A DNA stretch of 49,015 bases from Terriglobales bacterium (GCA_030038475.1 JASHOU010000078.1:1-49015); one strand, 5' to 3'; shown: positions 7,392-15,329, numbered from the stretch's first letter. Translations and numbers: made by a program. The notes: generated from the sequence alone by a model not told the origin.

Positions 7392-8117
7392 ATGTCCTCA
7401 CGAACCGGTAATCACTCCGAAGCCGTGATGGAGAAGGCAGCAACGAAGATGGCAGACGAACAGAAAAAAGCCGAGCAGCAGCAGCAGAAAAAGCCGAAGC
7501 CGCCGAAGGGCGACCGGGGTCACGCGGCGGCTGAGGAAAAAGCCGTTGCCGAGGCTCCACGTCATGCGGCAAAGGAGCGTCCGCGGTTGCGGGCGCGCTT
7601 CGAAAAAGAGGTAGCACCGGCGCTGGCCAAAGAACTGGATCTAAAAAATCCGATGGCCGTGCCGCGGCTGAACAAGATCGTGGTCAACATGGGAGTGGGC
7701 GAGGCGACGCAGAACGCGAAGCTGATCGATCCGGCGGTGAATGAACTGGGACAGATCACCGGGCAGAAGCCGGTAGTGACGAAGGCGAAGAAGTCGATCG
7801 CGGCATTCAAAGTGCGCGAAGGCATGCCGATCGGAGCGATGGTGACGCTGCGCGGCGATCGCATGTATGAATTTTTCGATCGTCTGGTAACGATTGTTCT
7901 GCCACGAGTGCGCGATTTTCGTGGAGTTTCGACGAAGTCGTTCGACGGGCGGGGCAATTACACGCTGGGCCTGCACGATCAGCTGATTTTCCCGGAGATC
8001 GACTACGCGAAGGTCGACAAGCTGAAAGGCATGAACGTGACCATTGTGACGACGGCGCGGTCGGACGATCAAGCACGATCGTTGCTGAAACATCTGGGAA
8101 TGCCGTTCAGGGCGTGA
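7392..8117 (+). CDS. rplE: 50S ribosomal protein L5 with N-terminal extension
   Basis: From about residue 60 on the protein is normal L5: [36 protein letters not shown], and [19 protein letters not shown]5 binds 5S rRNA and contacts the P-site tRNA. ATG 7392 gives 241 residues with an extension of about 60 residues rich in Lys, Gln, Glu and Ala; usual L5 is about 180. ATG 7428 and ATG 7449 are alternatives, and 7449 has the better purine stretch (GGAGAAGG) upstream. The core assignment is certain, the start is not. Confidence 0.92.
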   Translation: MSSRTGNHSEAVMEKAATKMADEQKKAEQQQQKKPKPPKGDRGHAAAEEKAVAEAPRHAAKERPRLRARFEKEVAPALAKELDLKNPMAVPRLNKIVVNMGVGEATQNAKLIDPAVNELGQITGQKPVVTKAKKSIAAFKVREGMPIGAMVTLRGDRMYEFFDRLVTIVLPRVRDFRGVSTKSFDGRGNYTLGLHDQLIFPEIDYAKVDKLKGMNVTIVTTARSDDQARSLLKHLGMPFRA

Positions 8118-8181
8118 AGGATCGAGCGATCGGGCCATCTGGCATCGGGTGATCGCAAGGCCGAACCCAGAGGTTTTCGGT

Positions 8182-8210
8182 GAGAGCTGACGGCTAAAAG
8201 CTGACAGCTG
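8182..8210. repeat. One-armed AGCTGAC/AGCTAAA repeat before rpsN
   Basis: AGCTGAC, GGCTAAA, AGCTGAC and AGCTG units stand in series with a 7-nt period, with no complementary arm in the spacer. Confidence 0.75.
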
Positions 8211-8225
8211 GATTTAGGAGCGAAT

Positions 8226-8441
8226 TTGGCGACTACAGCAAAACGGGTGAAGGACGGCGCGGAGAGCAAGGTAAAGCCGCACAACGTAAAGAAGCCGAAG
8301 TTTTCGACGCGCAAGCACAATCGCTGCAGGATTTGCGGGCGTCCGCGGGCGTATCTGCGGAAGTTCGGCATTTGTCGGCTGTGTTTCCGGGGTCTGGCCC
8401 TGCGCGGCGAGATTCCGGGCGTTTCGAAGTCGTCCTGGTAG
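8226..8441 (+). CDS. rpsN: 30S ribosomal protein S14, zinc-binding (type Z)
   Basis: The 71-residue protein carries the zinc-type S14 signature: C34-x2-C37 and C50-x2-C53 within [20 protein letters not shown] and the terminal [15 protein letters not shown]. Normal zinc S14 is 61 residues, so there is a ten-residue N-terminal addition. TTG 8226 is used as start because a TAGGAG ribosome-binding site lies 5 nt upstream and no ATG precedes the conserved part. S14 helps assemble the 30S head. rpsN is also called rpsZ for this form. Confidence 0.94.
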   Translation: MATTAKRVKDGAESKVKPHNVKKPKFSTRKHNRCRICGRPRAYLRKFGICRLCFRGLALRGEIPGVSKSSW

Positions 8442-8445
8442 AAGC

Positions 8446-8572
8446 GTCGCTGGTCGTTGGTCGTTCGCAATCACGAGTGGCGAAAACGGCGTGGGTTCAG
8501 CGCAAAGTTGTAGAAAGGCCGACCGTCGGGAATTGTTTGCTAACGACTAGCGACCAACGACTGACGACCGAC
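8446..8572. repeat. Paired inverted repeat (GGTCGTT family), rpsN-rpsH
   Basis: The left arm 8446-8467 has TGGTCGT/TGGTCGT/TCG units with a 7-nt period. The right arm 8542-8572 has ACGACTAGCGACCAACGACTG-like complementary units. The 196-nt spacer also contains a CCGCGGAACGCGG palindrome at about 8596-8608 and an AGGAGA ribosome-binding site for rpsH. Confidence 0.8.
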
Positions 8573-8637
8573 AGCAAGCTGCTGACAGGTTCTCCGCGGA
8601 ACGCGGAGCGAACGAGCGGCTCGAGGAGAAGCAAACG

Positions 8638-9036
8638 ATGAGGTTGACCGATCCGGTCGCAGACATGCTGGCGCGCATCCGCAACGCGATCCGCGCACGG
8701 CACCAGAAAGTGGATATACCGGCTTCGAAGTTGAAGAGCGAGATCGCCCGCATTCTCAAAGAAGAGGGCTATATTGCGAACTTCAAGCCGGCCGACGAAG
8801 AAGGCCAAAAAGTGCTGCGCGTGTATCTCAAGTACGGCAACAACAATGAGGCGGTGATCACGAACCTGGCGCGGGTGTCGCGTCCGGGGTGTCGCGTCTA
8901 TGTGCGCCGCACTGAGATTCCGCGGGTGCTCGGCGGGATGGGCATCAACATCCTGACCACGCCGAAGGGCGTGATGACGGGACGGCAAGCGCGGCGTCAG
9001 GGCCTGGGCGGCGAATTGTTGTGCGAGGTGTGGTAG
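8638..9036 (+). CDS. rpsH: 30S ribosomal protein S8
   Basis: The 132-residue protein has the S8 N-terminal motif MRLTDPVADMLARIRNAIRA and the C-terminal GLGGELLCEVW after GVMTGRQARRQ. Length is normal. S8 binds 16S rRNA helix 21 and, in E. coli, represses the spc operon by binding near rplE; no such site was recognised here. A GGAGAAGC ribosome-binding site precedes ATG 8638. Confidence 0.97.
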   Translation: MRLTDPVADMLARIRNAIRARHQKVDIPASKLKSEIARILKEEGYIANFKPADEEGQKVLRVYLKYGNNNEAVITNLARVSRPGCRVYVRRTEIPRVLGGMGINILTTPKGVMTGRQARRQGLGGELLCEVW

Positions 9037-9043
9037 AGAAACA

Positions 9044-9189
9044 GTTGCTAGCTACTAGCTTTTGGCTACTAGCTAGTGATTTTCGAGACGGAATATCGGC
9101 CGCAGATGCTCGCCGAGGTTCCCGAACAGGAAGCAGGAAGATCAAATCAGTTCTTAGCCAGAAGCTAGGGGCTAGAAGCTAGAAGCTAC
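9044..9189. repeat. Paired inverted short-period repeat (AGCTAG family), rpsH-rplF
   Basis: The left arm 9044-9078 has CTAGCTACTAGCTTTTGGCT-type units. The right arm 9156-9189 has AGCCAGAAGCTAGGGGCTAG-type units with a 7-nt period. The right arm ends one base before the rplF ATG, so the ribosome-binding region lies inside the repeat. Confidence 0.9.
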
Positions 9190-9190
9190 T

Positions 9191-9730
9191 ATGTCACGAA
9201 TCGGAAAAAAGCCGATCGCGATCCCCAAGGGCGTGACGGCAAAAATCGAAGGCAATACGGTGACCGTGCAGGGGCCGAAAGGCAAGCTGGACACGGCGCT
9301 TCCCGCCGGCATCAAGATGGAACAGAGGGACGGCACGCTGGTGGCACTGCGCGAAAACGATTCGCAGGCGGCGGTGCACGGCCTGGCGCGCGCGCTGGTG
9401 AATAACGCGGTCGATGGCGTGACCAAGGGCTGGACGCGCGAACTTGAAATCGTCGGCATCGGCTACCGCGCCGAGATGAAGGGCAAAGGGACGGTGGTGT
9501 TCAATCTGGGATACTCGCATCCGATCGAATATCCGCTGCCGAGCGGCGTCGAGTGCGCCGTCGATCCGAAGCAGACGCGGCTGACGTTGAATGGCATCGA
9601 CCGGCAGAAAGTCGGGCAGGTGGCGGCGGAGATGCGGTCGCTGCGCGAACCCGATCCCTATAAGAACAAGGGCGTGCGTTACGCGGGCGAGCGGTTGAAG
9701 AAGAAAGTGGGCAAGACGGGAGCGAAGTAG
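9191..9730 (+). CDS. rplF: 50S ribosomal protein L6
   Basis: The 179-residue protein begins [15 protein letters not shown] and has the duplicated L6 fold. It keeps the diagnostic [11 protein letters not shown]-type end (here [20 protein letters not shown]). L6 binds the sarcin-ricin region of 23S rRNA. Length is standard. No purine-rich Shine-Dalgarno is separable from the repeat arm that runs to the start codon. Confidence 0.97.
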   Translation: MSRIGKKPIAIPKGVTAKIEGNTVTVQGPKGKLDTALPAGIKMEQRDGTLVALRENDSQAAVHGLARALVNNAVDGVTKGWTRELEIVGIGYRAEMKGKGTVVFNLGYSHPIEYPLPSGVECAVDPKQTRLTLNGIDRQKVGQVAAEMRSLREPDPYKNKGVRYAGERLKKKVGKTGAK

Positions 9731-9731
9731 G

Positions 9732-9827
9732 ATTTGGTAATTGGGTAATTTTGAAATTGGGTAATCTGAGATCCGGAGGACATGGGCTTCTCGATTACCA
9801 AATTACTCAATTACCCGATTACGAAAT
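9732..9827. repeat. Paired inverted short-period repeat (AATTGGGT family), rplF-rplR
   Basis: The left arm 9732-9766 has TTGGTAA/TTGGGTAA/TTGGGTAA units. The right arm 9792-9827 has GATTACCAAATTACTCAATT-type complementary units. An AGGA motif lies between the right arm and the rplR ATG. Confidence 0.9.
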
Positions 9828-9838
9828 AGGATTGATCC

Positions 9839-10213
9839 ATGCTTAATAGAGCCTCGAAGAACGAAACACGGCAGCGGGTGCACGATCGCATCCGGAAAAA
9901 GGTTATGGGTACGCAGGAGCGTCCGCGACTGAATGTGTACCGGTCTCTGAACCACATCTATGTGCAATTGATCGATGACCTGAAGGGAGTAACGCTGGCG
10001 GCGGCTTCGACTGCCGATGACCGGAAGAATAATAAAGGTGCGCGCGTGACCGGCGGCAACGTGGCCTCGGCGAAAGCGGTGGGCAAAAAGATTGCCGAAC
10101 TGGCCAAGCAGAAGGGCTATACCAAGGTGGTGTTCGATCGCGGCGGCTACATTTACCACGGGCGGGTAAAAGCCGTGGCCGATGCGGCTCGCGAGGCGGG
10201 ACTGCAGTTCTGA
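9839..10213 (+). CDS. rplR: 50S ribosomal protein L18
   Basis: The 124-residue protein contains the L18 motifs [35 protein letters not shown], and [25 protein letters not shown]18 binds 5S rRNA with L5 and places it on the central protuberance. Length is normal (117-125). TAGGATTGATCC upstream of ATG 9839 offers a weak ribosome-binding site. Confidence 0.96.
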   Translation: MLNRASKNETRQRVHDRIRKKVMGTQERPRLNVYRSLNHIYVQLIDDLKGVTLAAASTADDRKNNKGARVTGGNVASAKAVGKKIAELAKQKGYTKVVFDRGGYIYHGRVKAVADAAREAGLQF

Positions 10214-10214
10214 G

Positions 10215-10302
10215 AATTTGTAATTGGTGATTTGTAATGGGTAATTTCAAAAGCCCAGGGTTTTGGATTTCCAATTACAAATTACCAATTGCAAATTAGA
10301 AA
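10215..10302. repeat. Paired inverted short-period repeat (TAATTGG family), rplR-rpsE
   Basis: The left arm 10215-10247 has TTTGTAAT/TGGTGATT/TGTAATGGGTAAT units. The right arm 10269-10302 has CCAATTAC/AAATTACC/AATTGC units. The arms are complementary over most of their length and are separated by a 21-nt loop. Confidence 0.9.
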
Positions 10303-10313
10303 TGGATTTCTGA

Positions 10314-10823
10314 ATGCCAAGAGTAACGAAAAAACTCGATGCGGGTGCGTATCAGTTGAAGGACCAGGTGGTCTCGATCAACCGCGTGACCAAGGTGGTC
10401 AAAGGCGGGAAGAACATGTCGTTTGCGGCGCTGGTCGTGGTCGGCGATCCGACAGCGGCGGTGGTTGGCTTTGGATCGGGCAAGGCGAAGGAAGTTCCGC
10501 AGGCGATTCGCAAAGGGATCGAGTCGGCGAAGAAGAACCTGATGCGCATCAACCTGACGCAGACGACGGTGCCGCATACGGTGCTGGGACGGTTTGGTTC
10601 GGGAATGGTTTTGCTGAAACCGGCTCCCGAGGGCACAGGCGTGATTGCTGGCGGCGCGGTGCGGGCGGTGATGACCTCGGCGGGAGTGCAAAACGTTCTG
10701 ACCAAGTCGATTGGCACCAACAATCCGCACAACGTGATCAAGGCGACGTTTGAGGCGTTAAAGAAATTGAAGAACCGGGAAGACGTGGCGACGCTGCGAG
10801 GCAAGACGGTTGAGGAACTCTAA
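10314..10823 (+). CDS. rpsE: 30S ribosomal protein S5
   Basis: The 169-residue protein has the dsRNA-binding-like N-terminal S5 domain ([22 protein letters not shown], shown in part; [19 protein letters not shown]) and the C-terminal [18 protein letters not shown] and [19 protein letters not shown]5 is a fidelity protein near the decoding centre and mRNA entry. Length is typical. ATG 10314 is preceded by GGA only, so initiation strength is unclear. Confidence 0.97.
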   Translation: MPRVTKKLDAGAYQLKDQVVSINRVTKVVKGGKNMSFAALVVVGDPTAAVVGFGSGKAKEVPQAIRKGIESAKKNLMRINLTQTTVPHTVLGRFGSGMVLLKPAPEGTGVIAGGAVRAVMTSAGVQNVLTKSIGTNNPHNVIKATFEALKKLKNREDVATLRGKTVEEL

Positions 10824-10828
10824 GAGAA

Positions 10829-10960
10829 GGTTTCAGAGTTTCAAGGTTTCAAAGTTTTCGGGTTGTAAAGTTGCAAAGAAGGAGAGTTTCAAAGCTCAGG
10901 TATTTGTCAGAGGTTAAGTCACGGTCTCTTTGAAACCTTGAGACTCTGAAACTTTGAAAC
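10829..10960. repeat. Paired inverted short-period repeat (GTTTCAAG family), rpsE-rpmD
   Basis: The left arm 10829-10878 has GTTTCAGA/GTTTCAAG/GTTTCAAA/GTTTTCGG/GTTGTAAA/GTTGCAAAG units, six periods long. The right arm 10928-10960 has CTTTGAAACCTTGAGACTCT-type units. This is the longest left arm in the operon. Confidence 0.9.
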
Positions 10961-10972
10961 ATCGTGATACAG

Positions 10973-11170
10973 ATGACAGTGAAGACGACAGAATCGGGAA
11001 CCATTCAGCTCAAGCTGGTGCGGTCGGCGATCTGCACTCCGCAAAAATACAGAAAAGTGGTGAAGGGATTGGGCTTCACGCGGCTGAACCAGGTCATCGA
11101 ACGGCCCAACACGGCGGCCATTCGCGGCATGGTGAAAAAGGTGCCGCATTTGGTGGAGATTGTTGGATAA
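10973..11170 (+). CDS. rpmD: 50S ribosomal protein L30
   Basis: The 65-residue protein has the L30 core IQLKLVRSAICTPQKYRKVVKGLG, of which the TPQKYRKVVKGLGFTRLNQ run is most diagnostic, and the end RGMVKKVPHLVEI. ATG 10973 is preferred; GTG 10964 is possible, which would add three residues. No clear ribosome-binding site separates it from the repeat arm that ends at 10960. L30 is absent in some bacterial phyla but present here in its usual place between rpsE and rplO. Confidence 0.93.
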   Translation: MTVKTTESGTIQLKLVRSAICTPQKYRKVVKGLGFTRLNQVIERPNTAAIRGMVKKVPHLVEIVG

Positions 11171-11173
11171 GAA

Positions 11174-11264
11174 TGTTTCAATGTTGCAAGGTTTCAAAGT
11201 TTCAAGGAGAAGATGTTCCCTGATTTGTTTTCTGAAGCCCTGAAACCATGAAACTTTGAAACCT
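11174..11264. repeat. Paired inverted short-period repeat (GTTTCAAG family), rpmD-rplO
   Basis: The left arm 11174-11207 has GTTTCAAT/GTTGCAAG/GTTTCAAA/GTTTCAAGG units. The right arm 11239-11264 has CCTGAAACCATGAAACTTTG-type units. The loop is 31 nt. The right arm ends 10 nt before rplO. Confidence 0.9.
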
Positions 11265-11274
11265 GGAATCTAAT

Positions 11275-11712
11275 ATGAATTTATCGACAATACGGGCACC
11301 GAAAAAGGCTTCGGAAAAACGCAAAAGGGTTGGCCGCGGCATGGGTTCCGGCATGGGCAAGACTTCGACCCGCGGACATAAAGGGCAATGGTCCCGTTCG
11401 GGTTCGCGGCTGTTGCGCGGCTTCGAAGGCGGGCAGATGCCGCTGCACCGGCGTTTGCCCAAGCGTGGCTTCAGGAATATTTTCCGCGAGGAATACGCGG
11501 TCGTGAACCTGGACCGGCTGGCCGCGCTCGGCGAAACAGAGATCACTCCCGAGGTGCTGAAGAAAGCGGGCGTGGTGAACGGCCGGCAGCCGGTGAAGAT
11601 CCTCGGCAATGGCGAACTGACGGCGGCGCTCACGGTGCGGGCGCACAAATTTTCCAAATCGGCGCAGGAGAAAATCGCCAAGGCCGGCGGCAAGTTTGAG
11701 GTATTGCAGTAA
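11275..11712 (+). CDS. rplO: 50S ribosomal protein L15
   Basis: The 145-residue protein has the L15 N-terminal signature KRVGRGMGSGMGKTSTRGHKG, of which GRGMGSGMGKTSTRGHKGQ is the key part, and GFEGGQMPLHRRLPKRGF. The C-terminus contains ALTVRAHKFSKSAQEKI. L15 is a late assembly protein of the large subunit. It overlaps secY by one base (TAATG), so the two should be translationally coupled. A weak GGA lies upstream of ATG 11275. Confidence 0.96.
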   Translation: MNLSTIRAPKKASEKRKRVGRGMGSGMGKTSTRGHKGQWSRSGSRLLRGFEGGQMPLHRRLPKRGFRNIFREEYAVVNLDRLAALGETEITPEVLKKAGVVNGRQPVKILGNGELTAALTVRAHKFSKSAQEKIAKAGGKFEVLQ

Positions 11713-13091
11713 TGCTGGAGAAACTGGCAAACATCTTCCGCGTTCCCGATCTGCGCAAGCGGGTGCTGTTTACGCTTGGACTGCTGGCGGTGTACCGCAT
11801 CGGCGGCCACATTCCGACGCCGGGCATCAACGGCGACCGGCTGGCCGCGTTTTTCGAGCAGAACCGCGGCTCAGTGCTGGGATTTGTCGATTTGTTCAGC
11901 GGCGGCAACCTGCGCCGGCTTACGATTTTCGCGCTCGGCATCATGCCCTACATCACGGCGTCGATCATTTTGCAACTGCTGACGGTGGTGTATGAGCCGC
12001 TGGCCAAGCTGCAAAAAGAAGGCGAACTGGGGCGCAAGAAGATCACGCAGTGGACCCGCTATCTCACCGTGATCCTGAGCGCGGTGCAGTCGTTCGGCAT
12101 CGCCATCAGCCTGCAGAAGGCGGGCGATTTTGTTCTTAATCCCGGGCCGGGCTTCATACTGATGACCATGTTGACGCTGACCACGGGCAGCGCGTTCATC
12201 ATGTGGCTGGGCGAGCAGATCACCGAACGCGGCATTGGCAACGGCATGTCGCTGTTGATTTTTGCCGGTATCGTGGTCGGGCTGCCGCGCGGCGTGATCG
12301 ACCTTTACCAGAAGGCGAACACCGCGGCTTGGGGACCGTTCACGGCCCCGGCGCTTTTGCTGCTGATCGTGCTGATGATTGCGGTGGTGACGTTCATCGT
12401 CTATGTTGAGCGCAGCGAGCGGCGGATTCCGGTGCAGTACGCGAAGCGCGTGGTTGGGCGCAAAGTGATGGGCGGGCAGTCGACGCACCTGCCGCTGCGG
12501 GTGAATGCGGGCGGCGTCATGCCGGTGATTTTCGCGTCTTCGATTCTGGCTTTGCCGCAGATGCTGGGCGCGGCCTTTCATAATAATAAGGTGATCGGCC
12601 CCATGCTGGATGCGTTGCGCTGGGGCGAACCGCTTTATACCCTGCTCTACGCGCTGGGAATTATTTTCTTTGCCTACTTCTACATCTCGATTGTCTTCAA
12701 CCCGAACGAAGTTGCCGACAACATGCGCAAGTGGGGCGGGTTTATTCCCGGCATCCGGCCGGGCAAGCGGACCTCGGATTTCATCAACGACGTGCTTACG
12801 CGCATTACTCTTGTGGGCGCGCTCTACCTGATTCTGATTTCGCTGATACCGGAGTGGATGATTGCTGGCATCAAGCTGAACCATCTCCCACTGTTGGGGC
12901 GAGTGTTTGAGAATCTTCCCACCTGGGTGACGAACGGTTTGGGAGTGAATTTTTATTTTGGCGGAACGTCGCTGCTGATCGTGGTCGGCGTGGCCATGGA
13001 TACGGTCACGCAGATCGAGGCGCAGCTGATCATGCGGCATTATGACGGGTTTACGCCGAAGAGCGGCCGGATTCGCGGACGCCGCTGGTGA
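11712..13091 (+). CDS. secY: Protein translocase subunit SecY
   Basis: The 459-residue protein is the pore of the Sec translocon in the inner membrane, exporting unfolded proteins with SecA, SecE and SecG. Ten membrane segments are visible from the first (RVLFTLGLLAVYRIGGHIP) to the last hydrophobic run near residue 420. The plug helix region follows TPGINGDRL. The cytoplasmic loop YVERSERRIPVQYAKRVVG and the PGIRPGKRTSDFIN loop are SecA and ribosome contact sites. It starts one base inside the rplO stop, with GAGG 9 nt upstream, and is the normal terminus of the spc group before adk. Confidence 0.97.
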   Translation: MLEKLANIFRVPDLRKRVLFTLGLLAVYRIGGHIPTPGINGDRLAAFFEQNRGSVLGFVDLFSGGNLRRLTIFALGIMPYITASIILQLLTVVYEPLAKLQKEGELGRKKITQWTRYLTVILSAVQSFGIAISLQKAGDFVLNPGPGFILMTMLTLTTGSAFIMWLGEQITERGIGNGMSLLIFAGIVVGLPRGVIDLYQKANTAAWGPFTAPALLLLIVLMIAVVTFIVYVERSERRIPVQYAKRVVGRKVMGGQSTHLPLRVNAGGVMPVIFASSILALPQMLGAAFHNNKVIGPMLDALRWGEPLYTLLYALGIIFFAYFYISIVFNPNEVADNMRKWGGFIPGIRPGKRTSDFINDVLTRITLVGALYLILISLIPEWMIAGIKLNHLPLLGRVFENLPTWVTNGLGVNFYFGGTSLLIVVGVAMDTVTQIEAQLIMRHYDGFTPKSGRIRGRRW

Positions 13092-13224
13092 TTTGGATTG
13101 GGTGATTGGGATCACGTTCGGATCGCAGGAAGCGTGGTACAAGGCTAGAGTTGGTTTTGGGGCGCGCGGAGCCGAGGCTGTATTTTTCCGCGATGGGGAA
13201 TACTGGGCAAAAGGGGCCATTTCG

Positions 13225-13989
13225 ATGGCCAGGCAAACGGCGAACGAGACTGCTCGAACTGCAAATATCGGGCCGGTGGTTCTTATCGGACCTCCGGGTT
13301 CGGGTAAGGGCACACAGGCTAAACAAATTGTCTGCCGCTACGGTATTCCGCAGATCTCGACTGGCGATCTGTTGCGGGATCATGTAGGGCGCGGCACCGA
13401 ACTTGGTCTTGAAGCCAAGGCGATCATGGCCCGGGGCGAGCTGGTGCCGGACGAATTGATGTATGGGATGGTGACGAATCGTCTTCATAAGCCGGATTGC
13501 CGCCGCGGATTTGTGCTGGATGGCTTTCCCCGCACGGCCGCTCAGGCGGGATGGCTCAGCGCCTTGCTGGAGAAAGAGCTCTTTGACAACAACGCTGACA
13601 ATAAATCTGATAATGGATCGGACAACCGATCGGGTAAATCGAAGCCGTGCGGGCCGGTTGTGATCCAGTTGATGGTGGACTATAATCAGCTATTGCAACG
13701 GCTTACCGGACGGCGCTCGTGCCCCACCTGTGGCAGGCTCTATAACATTCACTTTCAGCCACCTAAGGTCGATGAGTTGTGCGATCTGGACGGATCGAAG
13801 CTGGTGATCCGCGACGACGATCGCGAGGAGGTAATTTACGGACGCCTCGCCGCCTACGAGAAGCAGACCAGCCCAGTGGTGGAATACTACCGCGCGCAGC
13901 AGCGGCTGGTGGCGGTGAATGCGGATCGTCCGGTGGAAGAGGTTACGGGGCAGGTTTTCGGTGCGATTGACAGTCATCGGGGATGTTAG
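13225..13989 (+). CDS. adk: Adenylate kinase with internal DNxS repeat insertion
   Basis: The enzyme converts ATP and AMP to two ADP. Walker A is GPPGSGKGT at residues 22-30, the AMP site STGDLLR follows, and FVLDGFPRT lies at 97-104. The LID has zinc ligands C166, C169, C186 and D189. At residues 121-140, between the helix after FPRT and the core strand, the protein carries DN-N-A/DNKS/DNGS/DNRS tetrapeptide repeats, making it 254 residues against about 215 usual. The frame is open upstream to 13042 inside secY, but the homologous part begins after ATG 13225. The 133-nt secY-adk gap has no clear repeat pair. Confidence 0.95.
   Translation: MARQTANETARTANIGPVVLIGPPGSGKGTQAKQIVCRYGIPQISTGDLLRDHVGRGTELGLEAKAIMARGELVPDELMYGMVTNRLHKPDCRRGFVLDGFPRTAAQAGWLSALLEKELFDNNADNKSDNGSDNRSGKSKPCGPVVIQLMVDYNQLLQRLTGRRSCPTCGRLYNIHFQPPKVDELCDLDGSKLVIRDDDREEVIYGRLAAYEKQTSPVVEYYRAQQRLVAVNADRPVEEVTGQVFGAIDSHRGC
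13585..13641 (+). repeat. 12-nt tandem repeat inside adk
   Basis: Four diverged 12-nt units (GACAACAACGCT, GACAATAAATCT, GATAATGGATCG, GACAACCGATCG) and a partial unit encode DNNA-DNKS-DNGS-DNRS-GKS. Codon third positions vary, so the repeat is old or under amino acid constraint. Confidence 0.9.
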
Positions 13990-14057
13990 TTAGTCGTTAG
14001 CCAAGGCATTCGCGTTCGAACTGGAATTGCAAACGACTAAGAATTAAAGGACTAGCG

Positions 14058-14129
14058 CGTTAGAGTTGGCAGAGTTAAGCGTCGAAGTTAGAGTCAACGA
14101 AGTTCGAGTCGACGATTTTAGAGTTAACG
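14058..14129. repeat. AGAGTTA-type short repeats before map
   Basis: Degenerate units of GTTAGAGTT, AGAGTTAAG, GAAGTTAGAGTC, GAAGTTCGAGTC and AGAGTTAACG fill the spacer up to the map ATG. Further upstream TTAGTCGTTAG (about 13986-14000) is complementary to CGACTAA (about 14034-14040), so a small inverted pair also exists. Confidence 0.7.
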
Positions 14130-14897
14130 ATGAGTCGTGGAGAAGACCGGATCATACGCAAGTCGCCGCAGGAAATTGAAAAAATGCGGCGCAGCGGAAA
14201 GATCGTTCGCCAGGTTTTGAATCATTTGAAGGCGTTGGTGGCGCCGGGCGTAACGACCATGGATCTGGAAAAAGCCGCCGAGAAGATGATTTCGGATCTA
14301 GGAGCGACTCCGGCCTTCAAGGGTTATTACGGTTATCCGTGCGTACTCTGCACTTCGATCAATGAAGAGATCGTGCACGGCATCCCGTCGGAGAAGCGGA
14401 CGCTGAAGGCGGGAGACATCGTTTCGATCGATTGCGGCGTGGTTTGCGATGGATATTATGGCGATGCCGCGGTGACCGTGCCGGTGGGCGAGTCAGTGAC
14501 GCCGGAGTTGAAAAAACTGCTCGAAGTGACCGAGGCTTCGCTGTACAAAGGCATCGAGCAGGTAAAGATCGGCAACACGATCGGGCATGTGGGGTCGGCG
14601 ATCCAGAAGCATGTGGAGGCGAACGGCTTCAGCGTGGTGCGGGAATTTGTCGGGCACGGAATCGGCACCAAGCTGCACGAAGCGCCGCAGATTCCGAATT
14701 TCGGCAAGAAGGGCCAGGGCGCGGAGTTGACCGAAGGCATGGTGCTGGCGATTGAGCCGATGGTGAACTCGGGCGGTCCGGAAACAAAAGTTTTGGGCGA
14801 CAAGTGGACTGCGGTGACGCTCGACGGCAGTTACAGCGCACACTTCGAGCATTGCGTAGCGGTAACGCGCAAAGGTCCGGAGATTTTGACGCAGTAG
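14130..14897 (+). CDS. map: Methionine aminopeptidase type I
   Basis: The 255-residue cytosolic enzyme removes N-terminal methionine from nascent proteins. The five metal ligands are present: D101, D112, H176, E209, E240. H83 of the substrate pocket (IVHGIP) is also present. No N-terminal zinc finger or SH3 extension is seen, so it is the minimal class Ia form. The frame starts at ATG 14130 directly after a repeat-rich spacer with no clear Shine-Dalgarno. The adk-map-infA order is the normal spc/alpha junction. Confidence 0.96.
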   Translation: MSRGEDRIIRKSPQEIEKMRRSGKIVRQVLNHLKALVAPGVTTMDLEKAAEKMISDLGATPAFKGYYGYPCVLCTSINEEIVHGIPSEKRTLKAGDIVSIDCGVVCDGYYGDAAVTVPVGESVTPELKKLLEVTEASLYKGIEQVKIGNTIGHVGSAIQKHVEANGFSVVREFVGHGIGTKLHEAPQIPNFGKKGQGAELTEGMVLAIEPMVNSGGPETKVLGDKWTAVTLDGSYSAHFEHCVAVTRKGPEILTQ

Positions 14898-14978
14898 GAG
14901 CTTTCAGCTATCGGCTCTCAGCTTCAGTTAAAGCGCCGAGTTGAAAGTTGTAACTGAGAGCTGAAGGCTGAGAACTGC
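14898..14978. repeat. Paired inverted short-period repeat (AGCTCTC family), map to infA
   Basis: The left arm 14898-14930 has GAGCTTTCAGCTATCGGCTC-type units. The right arm 14951-14978 has AACTGAGAGCTGAAGGCTGA-type units, complementary with a 7-8 nt period. It is followed directly by the duplicated infA start. Confidence 0.85.
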
Positions 14979-14990
14979 TTTTGGAGGTCG

Positions 14991-15092
14991 ATGAGTAAAG
15001 AAGACGCGATTGAAGTTGAGGCGTCTAGCGGGCGTGAGCGAAGCGGGAGCCCGCTGCCGAAATCCCGAGGGGAGCGAGGGATCTCTGGTTAG
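14991..15092 (+). pseudogene. Partial duplicate of the infA start: 33-codon ORF
   Basis: ATG 14991 has a GGAGG site 3 nt upstream. The first 26 nt are identical to the start of infA at 15111, giving the residues MSKEDAIEV, then the frame diverges into an insert and stops at TAG 15090-15092, 18 nt before the infA ATG. With the upstream TTTTGGAGG included, the duplicated block is 14979-15016 versus 15099-15136 (35 of 38 identical). It may be translated as a leader peptide, or it may be a fossil of the insertion; both are inference. Confidence 0.8.
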
Positions 15093-15098
15093 AGAAAT
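15017..15098. repeat. REP-like palindromic insert upstream of infA
   Basis: The 82-nt segment lies between the two copies of the infA start. It contains AGCGGGC (15027-15033) pairing with GCCCGCT (15049-15055), and ATCCC (15062-15066) pairing with GGGAT (15078-15082). The GAGCGAAGCGGGAG core resembles extragenic palindromes of the TGAGCGAAGCGAAGG type found at 27064. It has no coding potential for a transposase. Confidence 0.75.
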
Positions 15099-15110
15099 TT
15101 TTGGAGGGTA

Positions 15111-15329
15111 ATGAGTAAAGAAGACGCGATTGAAGTGATGGCGACGGTTCTCGAGCCGCTGCCCAACGCCATGTTCAAGGTGGAGCTGGAAAACAAACAC
15201 CAGGTGCTGGCGCACGTTTCCGGGAAAATGCGGAAAAACTTCATCAGAATATTGCCGGGAGACAAAGTCGCAGTTGAACTTTCTCCTTATGACCTGAATC
15301 GCGGCCGGATTGTTTATCGATATAAATGA
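15111..15329 (+). CDS. infA: Translation initiation factor IF-1
   Basis: The 72-residue protein is a full-length S1/OB-fold IF-1: [19 protein letters not shown] at the start, [22 protein letters not shown]-type strands, and the end [20 protein letters not shown]. It binds the 30S A site and supports IF-2 and IF-3. A strong GGAGGG lies 3 nt before ATG 15111. The upstream region holds a second copy of its own ribosome-binding site and start, which makes its control region unusual. Confidence 0.97.
   Translation: MSKEDAIEVMATVLEPLPNAMFKVELENKHQVLAHVSGKMRKNFIRILPGDKVAVELSPYDLNRGRIVYRYK

Noticed and set aside
13042-13224. Long N-terminal extension of adenylate kinase into secY
   Set aside because: The extension overlaps the secY C-terminus and has no adenylate kinase character; ATG 13225 is preferred.
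11871-13313. 480-residue open frame antisense to secY
   Set aside because: It is the reverse shadow of a high-GC membrane protein gene, His/Arg/Gln-rich, without homology or start signals.
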